Shown here piece after piece: positions 34,340-42,515 of a stretch of 64,000 nucleotides of DNA. The stretch is taken from contig CAAGHL010000070.1 of NCBI GenBank assembly GCA_900769665.1, positions 1-64,000 on the forward strand, given 5' to 3'. Under the pieces are notes generated by a model, which saw only the letters and a program-made list of their open reading frames with translations, was not told the DNA's origin and did no database searches. The DNA comes from Clostridia bacterium. GTDB taxonomy: Bacteria > Bacillota > Clostridia > Christensenellales > CAG-314. Position numbers and translations under genes: made by a program. Each line of letters begins with the position of its first letter. The first letter of the stretch is position 1.

Positions 34340-35112
34340 AGTGCCTCTCCGTAGATTTCCTCGGCGGTTTGGCGCAATGCCTCGGCTTGCAAATCCATGC
34401 CGAACGCCGCAAATATCGGATAGCACTTGGTCAGTGCGTAGGCGTAGTCACCGTCGCGAGGGATGTCATCTCGGCACAAAATTAGCCACGCTTCGTCCAG
34501 CGATTGTAACGATTTTTTGCTACCGTTTGCATTTTTTTGATACACTTGTGCCAACACGCAGTAGCTGACGGCAATATCGTAGGGGTGACTGCCCTCCTCG
34601 GTAAGCACGGCAACGGCACGATGCAAGCAGTCCTCGGCAAGGTCAAGTTTGCCCATTGTGTACAGCGTGGAAGCCTTGTTGTTGAGGAACGCCGCATACT
34701 CGTATGTATTTTGTTTGCCCTCGGCAACAAAGGTTTGTTCCGCCTCGTCGTACAGCTTTGCGGCAAGGTCGGTTTGCCCGTATGCGCCGAGGGTTGTAGC
34801 CACGTTGACCACCACCGTTTCGCCGCTGACGCTGTGGCGCAGTCCCGTTTCGTCCAACAATTTGAGTGCGGCATAGCAAGCCTCGGTGGCTTTGTCCGTT
34901 TGTCCTTGGCGGCGATAGAAGCCTATTTGCTCGTTGGTGACGGTCAGCAAACCGCGTTTGTCGTCCATGCCGCGTGCTTCGTCCGCCCAGTAGCGCAAGC
35001 AACGCTCGGCGCCGAGCATGTCGTTGGCGTGCAAAAACTCGTCCAATTTACTCAAAAAACGAGCCACGTTTATGCACTCGCGCGGTTCGTTGTCGCAACA
35101 TCTTACAAGCAT
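34336..35112 (-). CDS. TPR-repeat protein paired with the DUF4037 gene
   Basis: This 258-residue soluble protein is almost all helical tetratricopeptide-like repeats: QTDKATEACYAALKLLDE, QTDLAAKLYDEAEQTF, YEYAAFLNNKASTLYTMGKL and DLAEDCLHRAVAVL, with KSLQSLDEAWLIL last. TPR arrays bind partner proteins. AAAGGAG lies 5 bases before MLVRCCDNEP; the frame extends 31 codons upstream without a site. Coupled to the downstream nucleotidyltransferase-like gene by a four-base overlap, it probably acts as its scaffold or sensor. Function is otherwise unknown. Confidence 0.8.
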   Translation of the reverse strand: MLVRCCDNEPRECINVARFLSKLDEFLHANDMLGAERCLRYWADEARGMDDKRGLLTVTNEQIGFYRRQGQTDKATEACYAALKLLDETGLRHSVSGETVVVNVATTLGAYGQTDLAAKLYDEAEQTFVAEGKQNTYEYAAFLNNKASTLYTMGKLDLAEDCLHRAVAVLTEEGSHPYDIAVSYCVLAQVYQKNANGSKKSLQSLDEAWLILCRDDIPRDGDYAYALTKCYPIFAAFGMDLQAEALRQTAEEIYGEAL

Positions 35113-35250
35113 ATTATCTCCTTTTGCCGCACACATATCGGGTTTTTGCCACGCACAACGGCGGCAAAACGCAAAAATGCGGCATAATAGTAGGCTGATT
35201 GGCACTAGATATTATACCGCAAAAATTGTAGTTTTGTCAATGCGCACGCA

Positions 35251-35847
35251 CTATTTGTGCGGCAGGTACTTGTCGGCGCGATTGTGCTTGACGGTGAGGT
35301 AACTGCGCCCGATGAGGAATGCGCCGTCGGGGACGTCCTCGGTGACGGTTGTGCCGCATGCAACAAAGCAATCGTTGCCCATGGCGAGGGGCGCGACAAG
35401 GTTGCTGTTGCACCCGATAAAACAATTGTTGCCCACCACCGTGCGGTGCTTTGTTTTGCCGTCGTAGTTGACAAAAATCACGCCGCAACCGACGTTGGTG
35501 TTGCCGCCGACGGTAGCGTCGCCGATGTAGGCAAGGTGGCTGGCTTTTACGCCGTCGCCGAGGGTGCTGTTTTTGATCTCGACAAAGTTGCCCACGCGGC
35601 AATTGTTGCCGATTGTTGCGCCGTCACGCAGATGCGCATTGGGACCGACCATGCAGTTGTCGCCGACGGTGCTGTCGCAAATGCGCGAGGACTTGACCAC
35701 GGTGTTGCAACCGATTTGACTGTTGGATATGTAGCTGAAACTTCCGATTGTGCAACCGTCGTGTATCACTGTGTTACCCTTGACGACGGCATACGGCTCG
35801 ATTGTTACGTTGTTGCCGACCACGACGGACGGCTCGATGTAGTACAC
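35251..35847 (-). CDS. Stand-alone GlmU-type left-handed beta-helix acyltransferase
   Basis: The 198-residue hexapeptide-repeat protein matches the C-terminal acetyltransferase half of GlmU (glucosamine-1-phosphate N-acetyltransferase). Diagnostic blocks are GPNAHLRDGATIGNN, GNFVEIKNSTLG, SHLAYIGDATVGGNTNVGCG, VNYDGKTKHRTVVG and NSNLVAPLAMG. Full GlmU is about 455 residues; the N-terminal uridylyltransferase domain is missing and not found upstream. The start is GTG (VYYIEPSVVV), with AAGGAG 6 bases before it. A longer frame beginning MANGNP is possible, but it reads through repeat R3. It might acetylate GlcN-1-phosphate with a separate uridylyltransferase, or another sugar. It lies between the TPR gene and spoIIE. 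Confidence 0.85.
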   Translation of the reverse strand: MYYIEPSVVVGNNVTIEPYAVVKGNTVIHDGCTIGSFSYISNSQIGCNTVVKSSRICDSTVGDNCMVGPNAHLRDGATIGNNCRVGNFVEIKNSTLGDGVKASHLAYIGDATVGGNTNVGCGVIFVNYDGKTKHRTVVGNNCFIGCNSNLVAPLAMGNDCFVACGTTVTEDVPDGAFLIGRSYLTVKHNRADKYLPHK

Positions 35848-35861
35848 ATATTGCTCCTTGA

Positions 35862-36086
35862 AATGAGTTTTTTGTATAGGGTTTCCATTCGCCATCACTA
35901 ACCACCTTGGAGATGCCCTTTTCCGCGGCATAGCCGTTTGTAGGATTAACGACACTAACCGCACGAACCCCACCACGTGGGTACACGGCAGCTCGCTTCC
36001 GCACAAAATCTACGAAAAATTTCTATCTCCAAGGATAAGTGAATTGATTAGTGATGACGATGGAAACCCTACGTGTTGATTTTTTA
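35862..36086. repeat. Inverted pair of R3 motifs (copies c and d)
   Basis: Copy d (35862-35902, minus) and copy c (36047-36086, plus) share TTAGTGATG, TGGAAACCCTA and an A/T-rich end. Both are preceded on their inner side by ATCTCCAAGG. They enclose about 145 bp without a gene, a structure like a miniature inverted-repeat element. Confidence 0.5.
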
Positions 36087-36125
36087 CACAAACCCCTAGT
36101 GCCTCCACGGCAGTGGTGGCAACAG

Positions 36126-38381
36126 CTAGGAGATTTTGCAGACTAGGATGGTCATGTCGTCGGCAGGTTTGCCCTTGCATATCTTTTGCGCCTTTTGCAT
36201 TATTTCCTCCGCCATGCTTTGCGGATTTGTCAGCGTGCTTTGCGTCACGATTTGCGCAACGGCATTTACGTCGCGGAAGCAATCGGTCACGCCGTCGGTC
36301 ATCAGCACCACGCAGTCACCGCAATTAAACGCCATTTTTGTCACGGACGGGCGCATTTCCTCTAACACGCCGAGGGGTAGGCTACTGCCGTTGACGATTT
36401 CCACCTCGTCGCCGCACCTCACCACCCCTGCGGGCGCGCCAAGCTTGATAAAGTCCGCCAAGCCGTTGTACATGTCCAACACCACCATGTCCACGGCGCA
36501 AAAAACTTCATTGCCGCAACTTGTCAGCAGTTTGTTGACGCAGGACAGTATCGTGTCGTTGTCGAAGCCTGCGCGGTAGAAGCTTTCCACAAGGCTGATG
36601 GACGTTGCGGACATTTCCTCGGCGCGAGCACCGCTACCCATGCCGTCGCACAGCGCAACAATGCACTTGCCGTTGTCGGTGGTCAGCACGCTGTAGGTGT
36701 CGCCGCTGACGTTACTGCCCGATTTGGCAACGAACGATATGCCGTAGGTGACTCGGTAACGCGGTTTTGCCGCAAGGATGACGTTTGTCCAGCCGGCACT
36801 TTCGGTGGGCTCCGTTTTATCCACAATCATTGGTTGGTTGACCACCGCCGAGGTGACCTGCTCGATTACGTCGTTTGCCACATCGCCGCTTGCCACCGTG
36901 ACAAACACCGACAAATTGCCACCCTGTTGCAACACCGTCGCGCCGATGCACTTGACGTTGTGGAACACAAGCCTGTCCACAAGCTCGGTTTCCTTGTCGC
37001 TGTCAGACACGGCTTTGCTTTTGCAGTCGGAAGCAAGTTGCAACAGCAAACCCGACACGCCGCCCATTTGGTCGCCGAGCAACGTGCGATTGTTGGCGGT
37101 TTGCTCGTTTGCGGCAACGTACTCGGTGTAGGATTTGGCTTGGGAGTTGATTTCCGAAATAACGCCCGACACACGCTCGCAACGAAGTCCCAACGACTGC
37201 GGAACGTCCAATATGCTACACTTACCGCGTTTAACAGCGCAAACTGTCATACTCAACAGGCTTTGCTCGGTATCTTGCAAGTTTTGCCGCCAACACGTGG
37301 AGCGCAAGTTGCAATCACGACAAACGCTTTCGGCAACTTGGCGCACGATACCGTTTTCCGCTTGCTCCACCGTCACCTGCGCGTTGGAAACGGAGTAGAA
37401 AGCGTTGCGCATTGACAGAAAAATATCCGACAAACGGTACAGCCGCCGAGCCAACGCCACGCCCGTTTTTTGCGAAACACTGCGCGCGAGGTAGGTTTCC
37501 GCACTGCCGTAGAAGCAATCTTTTAGGTACTTGTACGCCTTGCCGGGGATACACACGAACACTAGCACCGACAGCGCAGTAGGCAAAAAAACGATGGTAT
37601 CGAAAGTGCCGTGAATATTGAAAAAGTATGACAACACCACGTCCACGGCAACCACCGACACAGCACCCACAAGTCGATGTACCTTGCTTAGCGCAACGGC
37701 GGCAAGGGCGGAAGCCACACAAAACACACAGCACTCGAAACCGCCCGTGGCTAGCAAATTGCCGATGCCGACGGTAGCTGCGCACACAAACGCCGTTTTG
37801 TCGTCGAGTGCCGACACGCAAAATAGCACGGCAAAAGGCGCGACAAAGTAGACGGGAGCCAAGCCCCACAGCGTGTACTTGGACAAACAGTAGCTTGCCA
37901 CCACGCCGAACAGCACAATGCAAATGCGCTCGTCCAACGCAGGCTTGTAGTCGACTCCGCGCACAAACACGGCGCGAAACACGTATATGCACACGTAGGC
38001 AAATGCAATGCCTAGTGCCACGCACAGCAACCGACGGGCAAGCTCGCCGTAGCCGTCAAAGCGGTATGCCACGTAAAATACGTTGGCAAGCAAAGTGTAC
38101 AACAGTAGCGCACCTTTGCCGATTTTTCGCTTGACAAGTTTGTGTACGCACACCGCAGTCATGATTACCGCCGCGCGCACGCCTGTGTGCATAAGCGACG
38201 TTGCGCCGCCTAGCAACGATGAGCCGAGATAGATTACGCAAACGACAATCGGGTTGGCAGCATATGTTGCGCCTACAAAAATGCCGAATGCAAACGCTCC
38301 GTCCGACAGCGTTGCCGAAAGTAGGCACATTGCCGTGTAGACGGCGTACATAAGTACGGTGGAACGGGATAGTTTTTTCAT
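36126..38381 (-). CDS. spoIIE: Stage II sporulation protein E, PP2C-type phosphatase
   Basis: SpoIIE sits in the polar septum and dephosphorylates SpoIIAA, freeing sigma F in the forespore. The 751-residue product has about ten N-terminal membrane helices (first third), a regulatory middle region with the Cys cluster CRDCNLRSTCWR, and a C-terminal PP2C domain. Metal-site motifs there are LCDGMGSGARAEEMS and LMTDGVTDC. The length is near the Bacillus protein (about 830). The start is chosen at MKKLSRSTVL because TTGGAG lies 6 bases before it; an ATG 9 codons upstream and a GTG 13 codons upstream lack a good site. The 265 bp upstream, up to spmB, contain no gene that I can support. Confidence 0.94.
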   Translation of the reverse strand: MKKLSRSTVLMYAVYTAMCLLSATLSDGAFAFGIFVGATYAANPIVVCVIYLGSSLLGGATSLMHTGVRAAVIMTAVCVHKLVKRKIGKGALLLYTLLANVFYVAYRFDGYGELARRLLCVALGIAFAYVCIYVFRAVFVRGVDYKPALDERICIVLFGVVASYCLSKYTLWGLAPVYFVAPFAVLFCVSALDDKTAFVCAATVGIGNLLATGGFECCVFCVASALAAVALSKVHRLVGAVSVVAVDVVLSYFFNIHGTFDTIVFLPTALSVLVFVCIPGKAYKYLKDCFYGSAETYLARSVSQKTGVALARRLYRLSDIFLSMRNAFYSVSNAQVTVEQAENGIVRQVAESVCRDCNLRSTCWRQNLQDTEQSLLSMTVCAVKRGKCSILDVPQSLGLRCERVSGVISEINSQAKSYTEYVAANEQTANNRTLLGDQMGGVSGLLLQLASDCKSKAVSDSDKETELVDRLVFHNVKCIGATVLQQGGNLSVFVTVASGDVANDVIEQVTSAVVNQPMIVDKTEPTESAGWTNVILAAKPRYRVTYGISFVAKSGSNVSGDTYSVLTTDNGKCIVALCDGMGSGARAEEMSATSISLVESFYRAGFDNDTILSCVNKLLTSCGNEVFCAVDMVVLDMYNGLADFIKLGAPAGVVRCGDEVEIVNGSSLPLGVLEEMRPSVTKMAFNCGDCVVLMTDGVTDCFRDVNAVAQIVTQSTLTNPQSMAEEIMQKAQKICKGKPADDMTILVCKIS

Positions 38382-38646
38382 GGGCAACTCCAAGGGCTTT
38401 TGCTCCATGCTACACCCCACTCGACATCAAATAACGGCAACGTTTGCGGAATTTTGGTTATTTTTGCCGATTTGTCGCAGTTGACGGACAAGCTAGTTTG
38501 CTTGACGACAACATTAACGGAGAAGTGCAAACATCGGCAAATCGGGTGCTTATGTGTGGGTGGCATGAGCGTAAAACAAAAGATTGCACAGTTGGAAATG
38601 CCATGAGCAAGGACAACTTTGCCTAAAAACATACTCTCCGCTATCG

Positions 38647-39150
38647 CTACATTACTCTACACAACAAACACGCGCATATACCGCCGACAAGGTTGCAAAA
38701 CAGCGCAATAGGAACCGCCCAACCCGTGTGCTTTACCTTGGTTTGCGCAAAGTACACCGCCGCTACGTAAAAGACCGTTTCGCTACTGCCCATGATGACG
38801 CTTGCGCAACGCCCGATGTAACTATCAGTGCCGTAGCGCGCGTACACGTCGGAAAGTATTGCCAAACTGCCGCTACCTGAAAAGGGACGGAGCAACATCA
38901 GTTCGACCACTTCCGACGGGATACCGACAAGGCTGAATGGCGGCGAAAGAAACCGCACGACATATGCGCCGACGCCGCTGACGTGCAATGCGTTTGTCAT
39001 GACAAACATTGCGGCGAGGTAGGGGAAAATGCCGATACCAAGCGGCAAAGCCTTTTTTACGCCGCACACGAAACCGTCGTATACGTTGACCCGTTTTGCC
39101 AATCCGCACACAAGCGTAACGATGAAAATAAGCGGAATAATGTAACTCAT
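38647..39150 (-). CDS. spmB: Spore maturation protein B
   Basis: This 167-residue integral membrane protein is needed, together with SpmA, for dehydration of the spore core. It belongs to the nucleoside-recognition/Gate domain family: GVKKALPLGIGIFPYLAAMF, then LLRPFSGSGSLAIL and GSSETVFYVAAVYF. The length is normal. Its ATG overlaps the stop of spmA by four bases, so the pair is translationally coupled. Confidence 0.94.
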   Translation of the reverse strand: MSYIIPLIFIVTLVCGLAKRVNVYDGFVCGVKKALPLGIGIFPYLAAMFVMTNALHVSGVGAYVVRFLSPPFSLVGIPSEVVELMLLRPFSGSGSLAILSDVYARYGTDSYIGRCASVIMGSSETVFYVAAVYFAQTKVKHTGWAVPIALFCNLVGGICACLLCRVM

Positions 39151-39761
39151 TTTGCAATACGTATCTCTTTTTTGCCGACATTGACGGTTTGTTTAGACTG
39201 CACGGCAGGCTTGCGTTTGGGGTACGCCACGCACACCAGCGCAACGCCCACGACGGCGGTAAATATGGTGGAAATAAGCGTAGGCAACAAGATGTCGGCG
39301 GCGTTTGCCGAGCCTAGCGAAGCACGCAAACCGATGACGGTAGTCGGCACAAGTTGCACGCCGCTTGCGTTTACCACAAACAACATTGCCCCTGCACGTG
39401 ACAGCGTTTCGCCGTGTTCCGTTTCCTTTATGACGGCAATTGCCGACGGCGTACTTGCGTTGCCCACCCCAAGCAGGTTGGACGCAGTGTTGAGTGAGAT
39501 ATACTCCGCCGCCGCTTGGCTGACATTGCCGTACAACCATTTGTTGAGCGGTTGCATAAGCTTTGCCAAGGCTTCCACCGCTTTGGCACGCTCGGCAATT
39601 TCAAACACGCCCGTCCACACCGCATACACCGCGACAAGCTCCAAGGCGTACTTCAACGCACTGCTTGTGCCGTCCACAAACAGCGACAAAACCTTGTCCG
39701 GCGAGGTAAAAACAAGGCAAACTATCGAGACAATTACGCACACGCTCCACACTATGTTCAT
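39147..39761 (-). CDS. spmA: Spore maturation protein A
   Basis: This 204-residue membrane protein is the partner of SpmB in spore-core dehydration. The family blocks are ALKYALELVAVYAVWTGVFE, ASNLLGVGNASTPSAI and NASGVQLVPTTVIGLR, and it ends in a hydrophilic tail (KRKPAVQSKQ). The start is the ATG preceding NIVWSV; a TTG two codons upstream is possible. I see no clear Shine-Dalgarno, so initiation may be weak. It follows the hsp20 terminator and presumably has a sporulation promoter, which I could not identify. Confidence 0.93.
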   Translation of the reverse strand: MNIVWSVCVIVSIVCLVFTSPDKVLSLFVDGTSSALKYALELVAVYAVWTGVFEIAERAKAVEALAKLMQPLNKWLYGNVSQAAAEYISLNTASNLLGVGNASTPSAIAVIKETEHGETLSRAGAMLFVVNASGVQLVPTTVIGLRASLGSANAADILLPTLISTIFTAVVGVALVCVAYPKRKPAVQSKQTVNVGKKEIRIAK

Positions 39762-39796
39762 ACGCAATTGTATTACTCATCGGCTTGTTTTAGTAC

Positions 39797-39828
39797 AAAA
39801 AAAAGCACGCCACGGTAGGTGACGTGCT
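39797..39828 (-). terminator. hsp20 terminator
   Basis: On the minus strand the stem AGCACGTCAC with GTGGCGTGCT is followed by eight T. It lies between hsp20 and spmA. Confidence 0.85.
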
Positions 39829-39956
39829 AAAAAATAACGTTGCACATTGAAAAGTGCCATTTGCACTGCGTTGTATATTACGTTTAACGTGACACTTTGC
39901 ACGATTTAACATCGTTTAGTGCAACATAGGAGGAGCATCGGATTGCTCGGCACAAA

Positions 39957-40361
39957 TTACTCGACGGTAATTACGTGCTTTGCGCTTTCGGGCTTTTCCT
40001 TGGGTACGGTGACGGTCAACACACCGTTGTCGTACTTAGCCTTGATGAGGGTTTGGTCAACGTCGCCCATGTAGTAGCTACGCGACAACTTGACGCTACG
40101 TTCGCGACGGATGTAGCGTTCGTTTTCCTCTTCCTTGGCTTGTTTTGCGGCGGACACGGTAAGGTAGCCGTTGTCAAACTTCAAATTGATGTCTTCCTTG
40201 GCAAAACCGGGCATTTCGATGTCGAGGACGTACTCCTTTTCGTTCTCCTTGATGTCGGTCTTCATCAAAGCGGTGTCCTCACCTACATAAAACGGGCGGA
40301 AAAATCCGTCAAATGCGTCTTCCAAAAAATCATTGTTTCTACGAGTGATGTAGTTTTTCAT
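39957..40361 (-). CDS. Small heat-shock protein (Hsp20/alpha-crystallin)
   Basis: This 134-residue ATP-independent chaperone holds unfolded proteins. The alpha-crystallin domain runs from about residue 35 to the end: YVLDIEMPGFAKEDINLKF, LTVSAAKQ and YDNGVLTVTVPK. A short C-terminal extension, AKHVITVE, includes the I-x-V-type anchor. AAGGAG lies 9 bases before the ATG. A near-perfect CIRCE operator and a strong promoter are about 210-265 bp upstream, so it is probably repressed by HrcA and has an unusually long leader of around 230 bases. Confidence 0.94.
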   Translation of the reverse strand: MKNYITRRNNDFLEDAFDGFFRPFYVGEDTALMKTDIKENEKEYVLDIEMPGFAKEDINLKFDNGYLTVSAAKQAKEEENERYIRRERSVKLSRSYYMGDVDQTLIKAKYDNGVLTVTVPKEKPESAKHVITVE

Positions 40362-40570
40362 AACGAATATCTCCTTGTATTCAGTGGATTTTCAACAAGA
40401 TTGGGTGCCGTGCGCCAAGTCCGCAACGCCTTCGACATCGGTATTGCCTACATCGGAAACATTGCTAGCGGCATTTGTGCGTGCGCATAAACGGTTACTT
40501 ACAAAACCATGCACCGCTTTTGCAAACTTCACAGCCCGATCACTTTGTTGGCAATCTTGCCGTTCGTTTG
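40362..40570 (-). other. Long untranslated leader of hsp20
   Basis: If the promoter at 40599-40626 is used, the mRNA leader is about 230 bases. An open frame of 61 codons (40392-40577) starts inside CIRCE without a ribosome binding site, and I do not call it a gene. Nothing else is recognised, and the 100 bp further upstream, to the ABC gene, also look empty. Confidence 0.4.
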
Positions 40571-40597
40571 TTAGCACTCTTCCTCATTGACTGCTAA
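40571..40597. promoter_or_regulatory. CIRCE operator (HrcA binding site)
   Basis: TTAGCACTC, 9 bases, GACTGCTAA. The consensus is TTAGCACTC-N9-GAGTGCTAA, so there is one mismatch. It lies at the expected transcription start of hsp20. Confidence 0.9.
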
Positions 40598-40598
40598 C

Positions 40599-40626
40599 AC
40601 TATACCACATCTACATTATTTGTCAA
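40599..40626 (-). promoter_or_regulatory. hsp20 promoter
   Basis: TTGACA (40626-40621) and TATAGT (40604-40599) on the minus strand are 16 bases apart and directly abut CIRCE. Confidence 0.75.
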
Positions 40627-40739
40627 CGGATTTTTGACAATTTTAGCAAAAAATATTCGTCAAACGTGTACAAATCACGTCCGTTTGTTTACATTAGCCA
40701 AAAACAATTAAGTTTCAGCCGCTTCAAGCATACAAACCG

Positions 40740-42515
40740 CTACTTCAACGCCTCGTATTGACTGTTATATATTTTGGCGTAAAAGCCGTTTGCCGCCATC
40801 AGTTCCGCATGGGTGCCTTGTTCTACAATACTGCCGTTGTTGACGACGAGTATAGTGTCAGCGTTAAGTATAGTACTAAGTCGGTGCGCAATTACAAACG
40901 CCGTGCGTCCGACAAGCAACTTGTCCATGGCTTCCTGTATCAGCAACTCGGTACGTGTGTCCACGTTGCTGGTCGCCTCGTCAAGTATCAACATCGGTTT
41001 GTTTGCCAAGTAACTGCGTGCAATGGTCAGCATTTGCTTCTGTCCGCCGCTAAGGTTGGTAGTTTCCTCGTTGATTACCGTTTGGTATCCGCCGGGCAAC
41101 CCGTCGATAAAGCCGTCGATGTGCGCAAATTCGCACGCTCTTCTTAAGTCTTCCTCCGTTGCATTCGGATTGCCGTACGCCACGTTGTCGAACACCGTAC
41201 CTCCAAACAGCCACGTATCTTGCAACACCATTGCAAACATATCTCGCACCACATTTCTCGGTAAGGTCGCCGTGTCCACGCCGTCGATAAGTATTTGCCC
41301 CTCGTCAGGGTCGTAAAAGCGCATAAGCAAGTTGACGATGGTTGTTTTTCCGCCGCCAGTCGGACCGACGATTGCCACCTTTTGCCCTGCCTTTACCTGC
41401 ACGCACAAGTCTTCGATTAGCGGTTTTTGCTTGTCGTAGGCAAAATATACGTGTCTAAACTCAACGTTGCCGCGCACCTCGTTTCGTGTTCCGCAGTCAA
41501 CTTCCTGCATTTCGGGCATATCCAACAATTTGTACACGCGGTCGGCGCACGCCAAAGTATGTTGCACCGATCCCATGCCGTTGGCAATGCTTTCCAGCGG
41601 TCCTGCAAACATTTTTGCAAACAATATCACGGCAATCACGTCGCCGACGCTAACCACATTGTTGACGGCAAGCACTGCGCCGATGATACACACGGCAACG
41701 TAGGCAATGTTGTTGGTAAAGGCAATTATCGGTTGCACCGTGCCGGACATCCGTTGCGCACGAAACAGTTTTTGGCGATATTGGTCGGTAATTTCCGCCA
41801 TTTGCTTGTGTTGGTGTTCCTCCAAATTAAACGCCTTGACAGTGTCGAATCCGCCGTAGTTCTCTTCGACAAAGGCGTACATTTTGCCGTTTACCTTTCT
41901 AAACTCGTGCCACGTCTTTTCGCACCGTGCGGAAATCACAACGGACAGCACCACCGACAGCGGCACCAACGCCACCACGGCAAGCGCAAGCCACACGTTG
42001 ACGGCAAACATCATATAAGTAATGATTACTATGCGCACGAAGCCGTCCAACAGCGTGTCTGTAATGAGGTAAATGGTCGAGCTCATATTAGACACGTCGG
42101 ACATCATGCGCGACAGCAATTCCCCCGCAGGAGTGTTATCCACAAAAGACACCGGCAAACGCTGTATTTTGTCGCTGATGCGTATGCGCAAATTTTTGGT
42201 GTAGAAGCGTGAGGTAATGTTGGTCGTCAGTATGACCATTGCCGAGCTGAGCACCCCTGCCGCAATGTAAAACAATGCCGCCTTGGCGCACAGCACGCCC
42301 AACGCATACATATCTATCGGCTTGCCCGTTTCGCCGAAATCGAACAGCATATCCGTCATTTGACTGACGAGCAACGGCGTTTGCGTGGACACCAACACCG
42401 AGCCGACGCAAATTACCGCCGCCAAAACAAACGCCCACGCAATAGGTTTTGTGTCGCGCACCAGCCTAGCCACCGTTTTCATCGCCGTGGAGCGTTCCTT
42501 AGGCGTTTTACTCAT
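40740..42515 (-). CDS. ABC exporter half-transporter, catalytically complete subunit
   Basis: This 591-residue type IV ABC exporter half has six helices followed by a nucleotide-binding domain. Walker A is GPTGGGKT, the signature LSGGQKQ, Walker B LILDEATSN with the catalytic Glu, and the switch His is in IAHRLST. The GGGGGTGAG site lies inside the upstream gene, and the start overlaps its end by 8 bases. With the upstream subunit it forms a heterodimer like TM287/288, BmrCD or LmrCD; this one corresponds to the TM288 type. Substrates of such pairs are drugs, lipids or peptides; none is indicated here. Confidence 0.94.
   Translation of the reverse strand: MSKTPKERSTAMKTVARLVRDTKPIAWAFVLAAVICVGSVLVSTQTPLLVSQMTDMLFDFGETGKPIDMYALGVLCAKAALFYIAAGVLSSAMVILTTNITSRFYTKNLRIRISDKIQRLPVSFVDNTPAGELLSRMMSDVSNMSSTIYLITDTLLDGFVRIVIITYMMFAVNVWLALAVVALVPLSVVLSVVISARCEKTWHEFRKVNGKMYAFVEENYGGFDTVKAFNLEEHQHKQMAEITDQYRQKLFRAQRMSGTVQPIIAFTNNIAYVAVCIIGAVLAVNNVVSVGDVIAVILFAKMFAGPLESIANGMGSVQHTLACADRVYKLLDMPEMQEVDCGTRNEVRGNVEFRHVYFAYDKQKPLIEDLCVQVKAGQKVAIVGPTGGGKTTIVNLLMRFYDPDEGQILIDGVDTATLPRNVVRDMFAMVLQDTWLFGGTVFDNVAYGNPNATEEDLRRACEFAHIDGFIDGLPGGYQTVINEETTNLSGGQKQMLTIARSYLANKPMLILDEATSNVDTRTELLIQEAMDKLLVGRTAFVIAHRLSTILNADTILVVNNGSIVEQGTHAELMAANGFYAKIYNSQYEALK

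Noticed and set aside
35848..36006. Upstream extension of the GlmU-like gene (MANGNP or earlier starts)
   Set aside because: These codons lie in R3 repeat sequence, and the GTG at 35847 has a far better ribosome binding site.
40392..40577. 61-codon minus-strand frame in the hsp20 leader
   Set aside because: It begins inside CIRCE, has no ribosome binding site and resembles no known protein.
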